Of a DNA stretch of 46,565 nt, positions 8,679-16,710 are shown in pieces. The stretch's first letter is position 1, and each line of letters opens with the position of its first letter. The stretch covers positions 1 through 46,565 of the forward strand of contig JAFWQP010000106.1 of the NCBI GenBank assembly GCA_017509045.1, written 5' to 3'. Origin of the DNA: Bacteroidales bacterium. GTDB taxonomy: Bacteria; Bacteroidota; Bacteroidia; Bacteroidales; P3. A program made the translations under genes and the position numbers. Under the pieces are notes generated by a model. The model was not told where the DNA came from. It worked only from the letters and a program-made list of their open reading frames with translations, and did not search any database.

Positions 8679-9767
8679 ATGAAAATGTCTCGTTTGTTTA
8701 GCATCGCCCTTTTAGGTGTCGCTTTGGCAGTGACCCCTGTTTATGCTCAACGTGGCGGCGGCGGTGGTGGCCGTAGCGGTGGTGGCGGCGGTCACAGCAG
8801 TGGAAGTGTCAGCAGCAGCCGCGGTGGTGGCGGCGGCTTTTCAAGCAGCCGTAGCAGCAGTGGCAGCAGCTATTCCAGCAGTCGTAGCAGTAGTTCGAGT
8901 TATTCTGGTAGCCGTAGTAGTTCAAGCTACTCGGGCAGCCGCAGTAGCTCAAGCTACAGCTCGCCAAACGTAAGCAGCAGCCTGCGCAGCAGCTCATCCC
9001 CGTCGTATTCAGGTTCTCGCTCGTCTTCGTCTGACTTTGGCAGCCGCTCTGAAGGCGGTTCGGCCGTATCACGTGGCAGCAGCCGCCAGTCTCGTACTGG
9101 TAGTGTTCCCGCCCAAATCCGTAGCCACAATAACGAAGCCATGCGCGATGGTGGACGTGGCACTAGCGGCGGTGTACGCGGTGATGGACGTCGTGGCGAC
9201 AATCCCACAGGCAACCACGTTGGTAGTGGACGTCCTCATGGTGTAGCCCCAACTCCCGCAGGTGGATATGCCCACCCGGGCAACCCTGGTGGTCACATGC
9301 CCCCTTCGCACCGCCCGATGCACCCTGCACCCTACTTCATGCACCCCTGCCATCATCACATGGTACACTGCCACAGACTCTACTGGGATCCATTTCCTCC
9401 CCGTCCTTGGTTCTGGCCGGGATTCTGGTTCTACTGCAACAACTATTGGTATGACTATCACGTTACCGACGTAGTGGTGGTAAGAGAGTATGCCAGATCC
9501 ACCTATAATGTAGACCTCATCACTTACGCTATCAGTGGCGACTATATGTACGCCCTCATAAACGACCCCGATGGCCATACCTATCTACAGATATATGACC
9601 GCAACGACAAACTCCTTGCCGAACAGCAAGTAAGTCGCAAATACTGCAAGATGCAGATTGACCCCGAAAACGGCGGCTGCTGGATAATGAAGAAGCGCGA
9701 TAGAGACCCGCTGTTATTCTTCTACACCCCCGAAGGTCAGCTGCTCATCTACGAGGCCGACAAATAA
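8679..9767 (+). CDS. Secreted Gly/Ser-rich protein with Trp/Tyr/His-rich middle, function unknown
   Basis: ATG 8679 is preceded by a strong AAGGAG and gives a signal peptide ending TPVYAQ (about residue 24). Residues about 25-140 are low complexity: runs of Gly, then Ser-rich tandem blocks of the type YSGSRSSSS. A basic Arg/Gly stretch follows, then a His/Pro-rich segment (HPGNPGGHMPPSHRPMHPAP, HPCHHHMVHCHRLY) and an aromatic segment (RPWFWPGFWFYCNNYWYDYH). The last roughly 90 residues look folded, with a repeated beta-strand-like pattern (YALINDPDGHTYLQIYDRNDKLL, then LLFFYTPEGQLLIYE). I recognise no family. It is probably exported to the periplasm or surface, and the His/Cys-rich part could bind metal. 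It is monocistronic, with its own ribosome site and a following hairpin. Confidence 0.8.
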   Translation: MKMSRLFSIALLGVALAVTPVYAQRGGGGGGRSGGGGGHSSGSVSSSRGGGGGFSSSRSSSGSSYSSSRSSSSSYSGSRSSSSYSGSRSSSSYSSPNVSSSLRSSSSPSYSGSRSSSSDFGSRSEGGSAVSRGSSRQSRTGSVPAQIRSHNNEAMRDGGRGTSGGVRGDGRRGDNPTGNHVGSGRPHGVAPTPAGGYAHPGNPGGHMPPSHRPMHPAPYFMHPCHHHMVHCHRLYWDPFPPRPWFWPGFWFYCNNYWYDYHVTDVVVVREYARSTYNVDLITYAISGDYMYALINDPDGHTYLQIYDRNDKLLAEQQVSRKYCKMQIDPENGGCWIMKKRDRDPLLFFYTPEGQLLIYEADK

Positions 9768-9798
9768 ACACACCTTGAATTTTAAGTTATCTTACTAA

Positions 9799-9829
9799 AA
9801 AGCAGGAGCCTGAAACAGACTCCTGCTTT
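9799..9829. terminator. Hairpin terminator after the secreted Gly/Ser-rich protein
   Basis: A perfect 10-bp stem (9799-9808 with 9820-9829) has an 11-nt loop. On the plus strand it is followed by TTTATTATA; on the minus strand the arm is followed by five T. It lies 32 nt after the stop at 9767 and can serve both converging transcripts. Confidence 0.75.
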
Positions 9830-9841
9830 ATTATACACAAA

Positions 9842-9875
9842 AAAGCCGCAAGAGAATGTGGGTTCTTGCGGCTTT
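9842..9875. terminator. Hairpin terminator ending the polysaccharide locus
   Basis: A perfect 12-bp GC-rich stem (9842-9853 with 9864-9875) has a 10-nt loop. On the minus strand it is followed by a run of six T, as expected for an intrinsic terminator just after the aminotransferase stop at 9894. Confidence 0.85.
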
Positions 9876-9893
9876 ATAATAGCAATCAGGTTA

Positions 9894-11000
9894 CTACTTG
9901 ACAACTATCTCCAACACCCTATCCACATCCTCCTCGGAGAGTTCATGGTGCATTGGAAGGCAGATAACTTCGTTAGCAATGCGTGTTGCATTAGGTAGGT
10001 TTTCTGTGGTAGCACTTGGCAGGCCTCTATAGGTACTGAACGTGCTAATAAGAGGATAGAAATAGCGCCGGCTCATAATATTGTGTTCCCGTAGTTTGAA
10101 AAACAATTCGTCGCGCGTCATTCCATATTCCTCTGCATCCACAAAGATAGGAAAATAACTATAGTTGTGACGCACACCTGGCATATCATCAAAGAAGCGG
10201 ATACCCTGCACAGGACGTAATGCTTCGCGGTAGTGTATGGCTACACGATGTCGGGCTTCGATAGCATCATCTACTTGACGCAGGTTTAACAGACCATAGA
10301 TGGCACGCATTTCGTCGAGTTTACTGTTGATTCCAGGGGCTATAACCTCTGTCTCGCTCTCGAAGCCAAAATTCTTGAGATAGTCGATGCGCTGCTTGGT
10401 GGCAGCATCGTGCATGACCATGGCACCACCCTCTACAGTGTTGAATACTTTAGTGGCATGAAAACTCAACGTAGAGATGTCGCCATATTCAAGTATTGAC
10501 TTGCCATTTACTTCTACTCCGAAACAGTGGGCAGCGTCGTATATCACCTTGAGGCCATACTTGTCAGCAATCTGCTGTATACGCACTATGTCGCAAGGTT
10601 TGCCATAGCAATGCACCGGCATAATAGCGGTGGTTCGAGGTGTGATAGCAGCCTCTATCCTATCAGGATCCATACCACAGTTGCTTGGGTCAATATCCAC
10701 AAACACGGGCTTTAACCCATTCCACCAAATGCTATGGGTAGTGGCGACAAAGGTGTAAGGTGTTGTTATAACTTCTCCGCTGACCCGTAATGCCTGAAGT
10801 GCAGTCAGAAGTGGCAAGGTACCATTAGTGAAGAGACTGACATACGGCACTTTCAGATAGGCACACAGAGCCTCTTCTAACTGCTGGTGAAACTGTCCGT
10901 TATTGGTAATCCACTTGCTCTCCCAAATGTCCTTTAACATTTGGGAAAACTCGCCTAAATCAGGCATCAGCGGAGTGGTAACGGTCAGATTTTTTTTCAC
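9894..11000 (-). CDS. DegT/DnrJ/EryC1 PLP sugar aminotransferase
   Basis: This enzyme transfers an amino group to a nucleotide-linked keto sugar, giving an amino-deoxy sugar for the glycan. The 368-residue protein has the fold-type I core: TNGTLPLLTAL for the phosphate, VIYDAAHCFG with Asp155, and SFHATKVFNTVEGG with Lys184 as the PLP Schiff-base lysine. The start is GTG at 11000, overlapping the stop of the kinase gene by 4 nt. It is last in the operon and is followed by a terminator. A sugar 4,6-dehydratase that would supply its usual substrate is not in the window apart from Gmd, so a GDP-4-keto-6-deoxymannose substrate (perosamine type) is possible, as is a substrate made elsewhere. Confidence 0.9.
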   Translation of the reverse strand: MKKNLTVTTPLMPDLGEFSQMLKDIWESKWITNNGQFHQQLEEALCAYLKVPYVSLFTNGTLPLLTALQALRVSGEVITTPYTFVATTHSIWWNGLKPVFVDIDPSNCGMDPDRIEAAITPRTTAIMPVHCYGKPCDIVRIQQIADKYGLKVIYDAAHCFGVEVNGKSILEYGDISTLSFHATKVFNTVEGGAMVMHDAATKQRIDYLKNFGFESETEVIAPGINSKLDEMRAIYGLLNLRQVDDAIEARHRVAIHYREALRPVQGIRFFDDMPGVRHNYSYFPIFVDAEEYGMTRDELFFKLREHNIMSRRYFYPLISTFSTYRGLPSATTENLPNATRIANEVICLPMHHELSEEDVDRVLEIVVK

Positions 11001-13498
11001 TTTCTTTTTCTAGATTTGGTATCAGTGGTCGACTCTGATTTCTCATCATCGTCGTCATCCTGATTCATTGTATCGCTAAACCCGTAACCGTAGCCATAAC
11101 CGTAGCCATAACCATAGCCGTAACCATAGCCATAGCCGTAACCATAGCCATAATTACGTCCATAGATGGGCTGTCTTTCGTATTTTACATCGTTCAGTAT
11201 CGTGCACATGTTGGGGAACGCACCATCCTTATACAAACGCTCCACATCAAGCAACATGCGTTTGTCGAACTTTCTAGCACGAATCATGAATATCGTATGG
11301 TCGGCCACATGCTTTACAATATCGGTATCGACCACCATGCCCGCAGGCGTACCATCAAGAATGATATAGTCGTAACGTTCACGCAAATAATCCATCAACT
11401 GGTCGAATAGCGGCAAACCTAGCAACTCTGCAGGGTTAGGAGGCAACGGACCTGAGAAAATAGCATCCACTCCCTTTGCTACTACATCGTGCTGTATCAG
11501 GCTGTCAATATCAGTCACCTTTTCTGTCAGATAATTCACGATACCCGGTTTCTTACGCGAATAGAACTTGCGGGTAAGCGCCCCTTTGCGTAAATCCAAG
11601 TCCATCAACAATACCTTCTTGTTTGCTAAACCGATACTAGCGGCTAGATTGCTTGTTGTAAACGTTTTACCTGAAGCAGGTACCAAAGAGGTAAATAATA
11701 GTACTTTCGCTCTACCTTGTGAACCACCTAGGAAGTCAATCTTAGCCCTCAAATGCCTGAACGACTCTGCTATACCGTCACGCTCTTTCTCCGTTATGAC
11801 GATATTACGGGTGTCATCCTCGGGTAGGGCTGGAATTTCTGAAAGGAAGGGTACTGTCGTTGCCGACTCAATATCAGAATAAGTCTTCACCTGAGTGTCG
11901 AACAACTTCTTCAACAGGTAAAATACCACAGGAACTAACAAACCAATTATGGCACCCACAAAAGTTATGTGCGAGATATTGGGCGACAGGGGCGTTTTGT
12001 TAACCTGCGCGGGATCAATTATTTTTGCATAACCTTCGAGCGTAGGTTTGCTAATCATCAACTCCTCTCGGCGAGTGAGCAGCGATACATACAATTCCTC
12101 TTTCACCTTTTGGTTACGCTGCAATTCTTCAAGATGTAACTGTTGGATAGGTACAGATCTTACCCTTGCCGATGCCACATTGGCAATATTGCGTTCGTCC
12201 ACTATACGTTGTTCCAAAGATGAGATATACCCCTCAGTCATACTAATCAGGTCCTCACGCTGCTGATTTTGATTCTCGATAGCGCGAGCCGCTACAGGAT
12301 TGTTCACTGTACCCATCTCCTTATAACGTGCCACCTGTTTGGCGTGGCTGTTATACTTAGAAAGATACGATGACACAACTCCATTAGATATGGCTGTTGA
12401 AGGTACTACCGCCGTACCATCGCTAGCTTTGATGCTCGTCAGCAACTCGCGAGCCATACCCAGTTCGTTTTGAAGTCTCACAGCCTCATTATCCGACCGC
12501 AAACTGGTACTCACATATCCTGCGCTGAACGAACCCGATGCCAACGCATCCGAGCTGCTACGGTAAGCGGCAATGGCCGACTCTTGTGCACCAAGGTCTT
12601 CGCTAATGACATTAATACGTTCATTGATAAAATTATAGGTTTCATTAATAATACGTTTCTTGTCATTCACCGACCCTTCATTGTAGACCCGTATCACCGC
12701 GTTGATAAAATCGGCACAACGCTGTGGAGAATAATCCTTCATGGACATATTCAGAATCGTATTACGTTCATCGTTGCGCTTCACCACCAACTTTGAGCGA
12801 TAGTACTCCGACACCGCAGACAAATCGCGATGTTCTACCAATATCTCCTGTCCCACCGACTTATCCACAAATGTCCAAGTCTTGTGCACCATCAACCTTC
12901 CCATCGGTGTTATTACATAACTATCCAGCGGCACCAACAGCGAATGGTGATTTTTGCGACATAGCAACACATGTTCCTTGTCTACAATTTTCATCATCAA
13001 CCTATCGGGCAAAAGAAAACTATTAGAATCAAATTCCAACTCTACGGGTGAAATAGCATATAGATTCTTTTTGCGCTTCAAGAAACGAGTCTCAGTACTA
13101 TACATCACATTCAACTGCAACTCCTCTACCGCTTTCTGGATTGTTGACTTGGAGGTGAGAATCATCATCTCGTTATTAATAGTACTGGCATAGAATGGAC
13201 GAAGTCCTATTGCACTTCTTATCGTCAGCGCACGTGTATCGTTATCATTGAGACCAATATTGTTACCACTACGAATCATTATCTTTGCATGGCTTTGGTA
13301 CACTTTATCTTGACGACGAGCCACAAAATTGGCAATCAAACCGCCTATTAATGCAAAAACAAGCAGCCAATGTATATTGCGCAGCAGCAAAAAAACCAAA
13401 TCTTTAATATGGAACGACACCGACTGTTTCTCATCAAGAAACGACAAATTAGAATAATTCGGAATCGGATTGGTATTAGTGTTATTAGTGTTATCCAT
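10997..13498 (-). CDS. Wzc-like polysaccharide co-polymerase / BY-kinase with (YG)12 tail
   Basis: This inner-membrane tyrosine autokinase works with the outer-membrane export protein encoded just upstream. The 833-residue protein has a Wzz-like N-terminal region with a first helix near residue 38 (LLVFALIGGLIANFV), a long periplasmic part, a second helix (VGAIIGLLVPVVFYLL), and a cytoplasmic ATPase. The ATPase has Walker A (SLVPASGKTFTTSN), the BY-kinase A' motif (VLLMDLDLRKGAL) and a B-like ILDGTPAG. The C-terminus carries twelve consecutive Tyr-Gly pairs and then an acidic, Lys/Arg-ended tail. The Tyr cluster is the expected phosphorylation site, but its strict YG alternation is striking. 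It lies 21 nt after the OPX gene and overlaps the aminotransferase by 4 nt. Confidence 0.93.
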   Translation of the reverse strand: MDNTNNTNTNPIPNYSNLSFLDEKQSVSFHIKDLVFLLLRNIHWLLVFALIGGLIANFVARRQDKVYQSHAKIMIRSGNNIGLNDNDTRALTIRSAIGLRPFYASTINNEMMILTSKSTIQKAVEELQLNVMYSTETRFLKRKKNLYAISPVELEFDSNSFLLPDRLMMKIVDKEHVLLCRKNHHSLLVPLDSYVITPMGRLMVHKTWTFVDKSVGQEILVEHRDLSAVSEYYRSKLVVKRNDERNTILNMSMKDYSPQRCADFINAVIRVYNEGSVNDKKRIINETYNFINERINVISEDLGAQESAIAAYRSSSDALASGSFSAGYVSTSLRSDNEAVRLQNELGMARELLTSIKASDGTAVVPSTAISNGVVSSYLSKYNSHAKQVARYKEMGTVNNPVAARAIENQNQQREDLISMTEGYISSLEQRIVDERNIANVASARVRSVPIQQLHLEELQRNQKVKEELYVSLLTRREELMISKPTLEGYAKIIDPAQVNKTPLSPNISHITFVGAIIGLLVPVVFYLLKKLFDTQVKTYSDIESATTVPFLSEIPALPEDDTRNIVITEKERDGIAESFRHLRAKIDFLGGSQGRAKVLLFTSLVPASGKTFTTSNLAASIGLANKKVLLMDLDLRKGALTRKFYSRKKPGIVNYLTEKVTDIDSLIQHDVVAKGVDAIFSGPLPPNPAELLGLPLFDQLMDYLRERYDYIILDGTPAGMVVDTDIVKHVADHTIFMIRARKFDKRMLLDVERLYKDGAFPNMCTILNDVKYERQPIYGRNYGYGYGYGYGYGYGYGYGYGYGYGFSDTMNQDDDDDEKSESTTDTKSRKRK
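11081..11152 (-). repeat. In-frame (Tyr-Gly)12 hexanucleotide-like repeat
   Basis: Twenty-four codons alternate TAT/TAC with GGN to encode 12 Tyr-Gly pairs at the end of the BY-kinase. Synonymous codons vary (GGC, GGT, GGG; TAT, TAC), so the DNA repeat is imperfect while the peptide repeat is perfect. The 6-nt unit could still gain or lose copies without frameshift. Confidence 0.95.
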
Positions 13499-13519
13499 GG
13501 TATAAAATTATTATGGTTC

Positions 13520-14296
13520 TCAATCTTTTTTCAAATATCCTACCAGCGTAACGAAAAATGTCATCGTCGATAGCCCAATAGACAGCCACGATGCAAAATT
13601 CCTAGCCTCTCTACGGGGAGTGTCTTTCGTATAATTTTGGGTGATGATAAAGTCGTTTTGCTGCAACATGAAGAAAGGATCCTGAAACACTGACGACGAA
13701 CGCGGGTCGAGGTAGCGCATCACCATCTTGCCATCCACCTCGCGCATCACAGCAATCTTATTTCGGCTGGTATATGCGTTCAAACCGCCTGCCAAAGCCA
13801 ATGCCTCAAGAAAGGTACACCGCTCATTGCTGATGGTGATAGCCTTGCCTCCTTCAGCACCGAGGAAGAAAATCTTAAAGTTCGAGAATCGCACCACTAC
13901 GACGGCATCAGTCAATAGCGCGTTAGCAACAAGCATGTGGCTTATAGTGTCCTGCAACTCTAGTCTTGTCAATCCAGACACATGCAGCGTGCCCAGTATC
14001 GGAAACTGAATATTGCCGTTCACATCCACCAAATAGGCACCACGACGGTATGAAACAGACGTTGATGTTGTAAAAGAACTAAGATTAAATGGTTTTGCCT
14101 GTTCCTCGTCGGACGAGAATACATATATGTCCAATTCGTCATACGGACATACACGCGCCTGAAAAGCATTTTCTAGTTCAATCTGGGTCCCGTGCCGCAT
14201 ATCTTGCAGATAGTTAACCTCTCCTGGTGTCAAGCAGGATGTAAAAAGCAACACTGCCAGTAATGTAGCGAATAGTAACTTGCTTGCTCTTTTCAT
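13520..14296 (-). CDS. Polysaccharide export outer-membrane lipoprotein (Wza/OPX family)
   Basis: This 258-residue OPX protein should form or contact the outer-membrane exit for the glycan. The lipoprotein signal ends LLFTSC (Cys21). A polysaccharide-export (PES) region starts near residue 50 (CPYDELDIYVFSS), with GNIQFPILGTLHVSGLT, and a SLBB-like part follows (FLGAEGGKAITISN, LEALALAGGLNAY). A hydrophobic C-terminal segment (LSTMTFFVTLVGYL) matches the short Bacteroides-type OPX proteins rather than the long E. coli Wza. It is first in the three-gene operon OPX-kinase-aminotransferase, with its own promoter. Confidence 0.92.
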   Translation of the reverse strand: MKRASKLLFATLLAVLLFTSCLTPGEVNYLQDMRHGTQIELENAFQARVCPYDELDIYVFSSDEEQAKPFNLSSFTTSTSVSYRRGAYLVDVNGNIQFPILGTLHVSGLTRLELQDTISHMLVANALLTDAVVVVRFSNFKIFFLGAEGGKAITISNERCTFLEALALAGGLNAYTSRNKIAVMREVDGKMVMRYLDPRSSSVFQDPFFMLQQNDFIITQNYTKDTPRREARNFASWLSIGLSTMTFFVTLVGYLKKD

Positions 14297-14377
14297 GATT
14301 ATGATAATAAGATTAAATAATAACGAAGATGTGTTTTTTTTATTGCATTATTTTATTCATTTCTCAGCTTATAGATA

Positions 14378-14385
14378 CAAATATA
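14378..14385 (-). promoter_or_regulatory. -7 element for the OPX-kinase-aminotransferase operon
   Basis: TATATTTG reads on the minus strand at 14385-14378 and matches TAnnTTTG. It lies about 80 nt upstream of the OPX start in the 134-nt gap that separates this operon from the main polysaccharide genes. A TTTG is also present upstream, but only 11 nt away, so the -33 box is uncertain. No strong terminator was seen between the two operons. Confidence 0.55.
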
Positions 14386-14430
14386 CTAGTGCCCGACAAA
14401 TTGGGGCTTGTTTCTGTCTATTGCATCAGA

Positions 14431-15174
14431 TTAATTACGCCGCACCAGATGCCGTTTAATACCATTCTTCACCATCTGTGAGCCAAACTCCATCAAATAT
14501 CGCACACCCAGCGGATTCCAACGTTGGGGATGGGTGGTGATAAGCAGACCATAGTGCAACTGACGAAGCGGAGAAGCAGTGTTGCTCAGTTGTGCAATAA
14601 TATCGTCGGTAGTGTGGAATACAAGCCCTTGCTTTTCCCACAACTCTTGATATTGTGGTATTTTGTCACGAACGCTGACGTGGTATCCATCCCAACGGCG
14701 ACCAGTGTCTGTGATGTATAATGTATGAGAAAAATCCGTGTCGAAATAGGGTTCGTACTTAATACCCAGCTGATGGTAGTCGTAATGTTTCCAAATATCC
14801 CTACTGTCGTATGGGCTACGGGGCGAACCATGCATGCAGATAGTATTGACAGGGACCAGCTGCCGCAATTTTGCCAAATTGTCACAAAAATCACGATAGG
14901 CGGCCTCGATGTCACCATTACATGTAGTAAGCGACTCATAATGATAGCCTATCGTATGTCCTAAGGCTGCTATCTGCTTGATGATGGCCTCGTCATAACT
15001 TTCAGGCACCATACGAAAATAATAGGTTGCCTTCAATTCTTGCTCCTTCTCAATCTGTGCTATGCGCAATGAATTGGCTGGCAGCAAATCCACATCATGC
15101 CTCAACTGGAATGAGATACCACTCAATCGAAGCGCGGTGAGCAGTTGGGCGTATTTCTCAAGGGTAAAATCCAT
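14431..15174 (-). CDS. NodB-like polysaccharide deacetylase family protein
   Basis: This is a 247-residue protein of the polysaccharide deacetylase superfamily. It carries LRHDVDLL near residue 25 (the metal and catalytic aspartates of the RHDVD subgroup), TYYFRM, and GHTIGYHYES, where the His residues can complete the metal site. CMHGSPRSPYD gives a further conserved His. I took the ATG at 15174 (MDFTLEKYAQLL); a TTG at 15213 would add 13 residues and overlap the DUF354 gene. It probably removes acetyl groups from a sugar or lipid-linked intermediate. It is the last gene of the main polysaccharide run. Confidence 0.75.
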   Translation of the reverse strand: MDFTLEKYAQLLTALRLSGISFQLRHDVDLLPANSLRIAQIEKEQELKATYYFRMVPESYDEAIIKQIAALGHTIGYHYESLTTCNGDIEAAYRDFCDNLAKLRQLVPVNTICMHGSPRSPYDSRDIWKHYDYHQLGIKYEPYFDTDFSHTLYITDTGRRWDGYHVSVRDKIPQYQELWEKQGLVFHTTDDIIAQLSNTASPLRQLHYGLLITTHPQRWNPLGVRYLMEFGSQMVKNGIKRHLVRRN

Positions 15175-15199
15175 CCTCAACAATATTACATTATAGTGT

Positions 15200-16222
15200 T
15201 CAAACAGACTCAAGCAGCGAAACTATTTGAGCATTAATATCACCAACACGACTATAGTATTGCTCGCGTTTATGGAGCCATTCCTCCTTTTTCGAATTAA
15301 GGGACAGTTGCGCTGCTTGTCGGATAGCTTCGGCCGGTGTGGCAATGTTATACAGCAGGCCGTACTGCTCCTGTAGCATGATAAAGTTCGACATGTCGTT
15401 GGCACCGACAAAAGTGTTCGACCTAATGGCAGGAGTGCCTAGCAGTGCCGCCTCTGCCGCCATAGTTTGCGAGTCCCCTACATACAGATCTGCAAATGCC
15501 AACACATGATGGATTTGGGATGCTGGAGTGGGGAGCCTGTATTGTTGTAAGTCGGTAGGCAGTTCGCGCTCTGATGAGATATAGACAGTCATATTTCGGG
15601 AAAGCTCCCGCACAAGCTGTTGCTTCTCTTCGCTGTTGAACCCTCCTTGCCCTACATCATGGTTGGCAAACCAACCCACAAAACGCAACACTGCGTATGG
15701 GCGTTGAAGTCCATATTGGTCAACAACAGACGGGTCGGGTTGAAATACCTGGGGCGAGAGATAGCAGTCTTCATATATACCCGCCACACGGCAATGTTTC
15801 TTGCCATAGTCTAAACGAAATGAATCCGGTGTCACCACTTTGGTGCAAAGTGGCACAACATATCTATTGGTCAGTTTCACCACCTCCGAGTCGGGGAATA
15901 TCACCGACTTTCTTCCAGTCAGCCATGCGGCAAAGGTGCCGTACCACGAGGCTTTGGAAACAATGACATCGGGCTTGTACTTACGAACGATAGCAAGGTA
16001 ATTGGCTATCAAGCTAAATGTGCCGAATATTTTAGCAGCCATCGACTTGCTATGCTTGCCAAAAAGGGTATAATCAACGCCCTCTTCCCGAAGCACATTC
16101 AGCAGCACATCCTTGTCTCGAGCCAACACCTTGACCTCATGACCATGCGACTGCAGCGTAAGCATCACTTGCTTAAACTGATAATAGTGCTTGGGATGGT
16201 TGAGTTCGATAATATATTTCAT
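15200..16222 (-). CDS. DUF354 family protein, GT-B-like
   Basis: The 340-residue protein starts MKYIIELNHPKHYYQFKQV, the typical DUF354 opening, and later has GRKSVIFPDSE, LRFVGWFANHDVG and FADLYVGDSQTMAAEAALLGTPAI. The last segment resembles the nucleotide-sugar pocket of GT-B enzymes such as UDP-GlcNAc 2-epimerase. DUF354 proteins occur in polysaccharide loci and are presumed glycosyltransferases or epimerase relatives; no activity is assured. It overlaps the hexapeptide acyltransferase gene by 4 nt (ATGA). Confidence 0.8.
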   Translation of the reverse strand: MKYIIELNHPKHYYQFKQVMLTLQSHGHEVKVLARDKDVLLNVLREEGVDYTLFGKHSKSMAAKIFGTFSLIANYLAIVRKYKPDVIVSKASWYGTFAAWLTGRKSVIFPDSEVVKLTNRYVVPLCTKVVTPDSFRLDYGKKHCRVAGIYEDCYLSPQVFQPDPSVVDQYGLQRPYAVLRFVGWFANHDVGQGGFNSEEKQQLVRELSRNMTVYISSERELPTDLQQYRLPTPASQIHHVLAFADLYVGDSQTMAAEAALLGTPAIRSNTFVGANDMSNFIMLQEQYGLLYNIATPAEAIRQAAQLSLNSKKEEWLHKREQYYSRVGDINAQIVSLLESV

Positions 16223-16710
16223 AACTCTGATTTTTCAAAAGTGCGAATTACCTTGGCTGGTGAGCCGACTGCCACGCAGTATGGCGGTATGTCGTGGGTT
16301 ACAACGCTGCCTGCACCTATTATGGCCCCTTCGCCAACAGTTACTCCCGGCATGATGATAGCCCCAATGCCGATATGGGCACCGTCTTTTATCACCACCC
16401 GCCCCTCCTTAAAAGGACAGTGCATGGCATACATGCCCGGACGGTAGTTGGTAAGGTCGCGTTGGTGGCACAATATCATCACACCCGATGTGATTGCCAC
16501 ACCCTTGCCTATCTCGATAAGGTCGGGGTTGCGGTCGTCTAACACCACACCGCGCGCCACATGCGACTGCTTGCCTATCTTCACCCCCCGCAGCCGATGG
16601 CATGCCACCGTAACCTGGTATGGGAAAGTAAACATAGTGAGTATCGACAGCGAGTGCGTCCAAATGCCTTTAACGACCGACTTGATAGAGCGATGTTCTA
16701 CTATTGACAT
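16219..16710 (-). CDS. Left-handed beta-helix (hexapeptide) O-acyltransferase
   Basis: The 163-residue protein has hexapeptide turns (IEIGKGVAITSGVMILCHQRD, then IGIGAIIMPGVTVGEGAIIGAGSVVTHDIPP and VAVGSPAKVI). These are the hallmarks of acetyl-CoA-dependent sugar O-acetyltransferases of the WbbJ/Maa type. His in LCHQRD is a candidate catalytic base. It probably acetylates a residue of the glycan in the cytoplasm. Its start overlaps the stop of the CapK-like gene by one base (TAATG), pointing to coupled translation. Confidence 0.88.
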   Translation of the reverse strand: MSIVEHRSIKSVVKGIWTHSLSILTMFTFPYQVTVACHRLRGVKIGKQSHVARGVVLDDRNPDLIEIGKGVAITSGVMILCHQRDLTNYRPGMYAMHCPFKEGRVVIKDGAHIGIGAIIMPGVTVGEGAIIGAGSVVTHDIPPYCVAVGSPAKVIRTFEKSEL

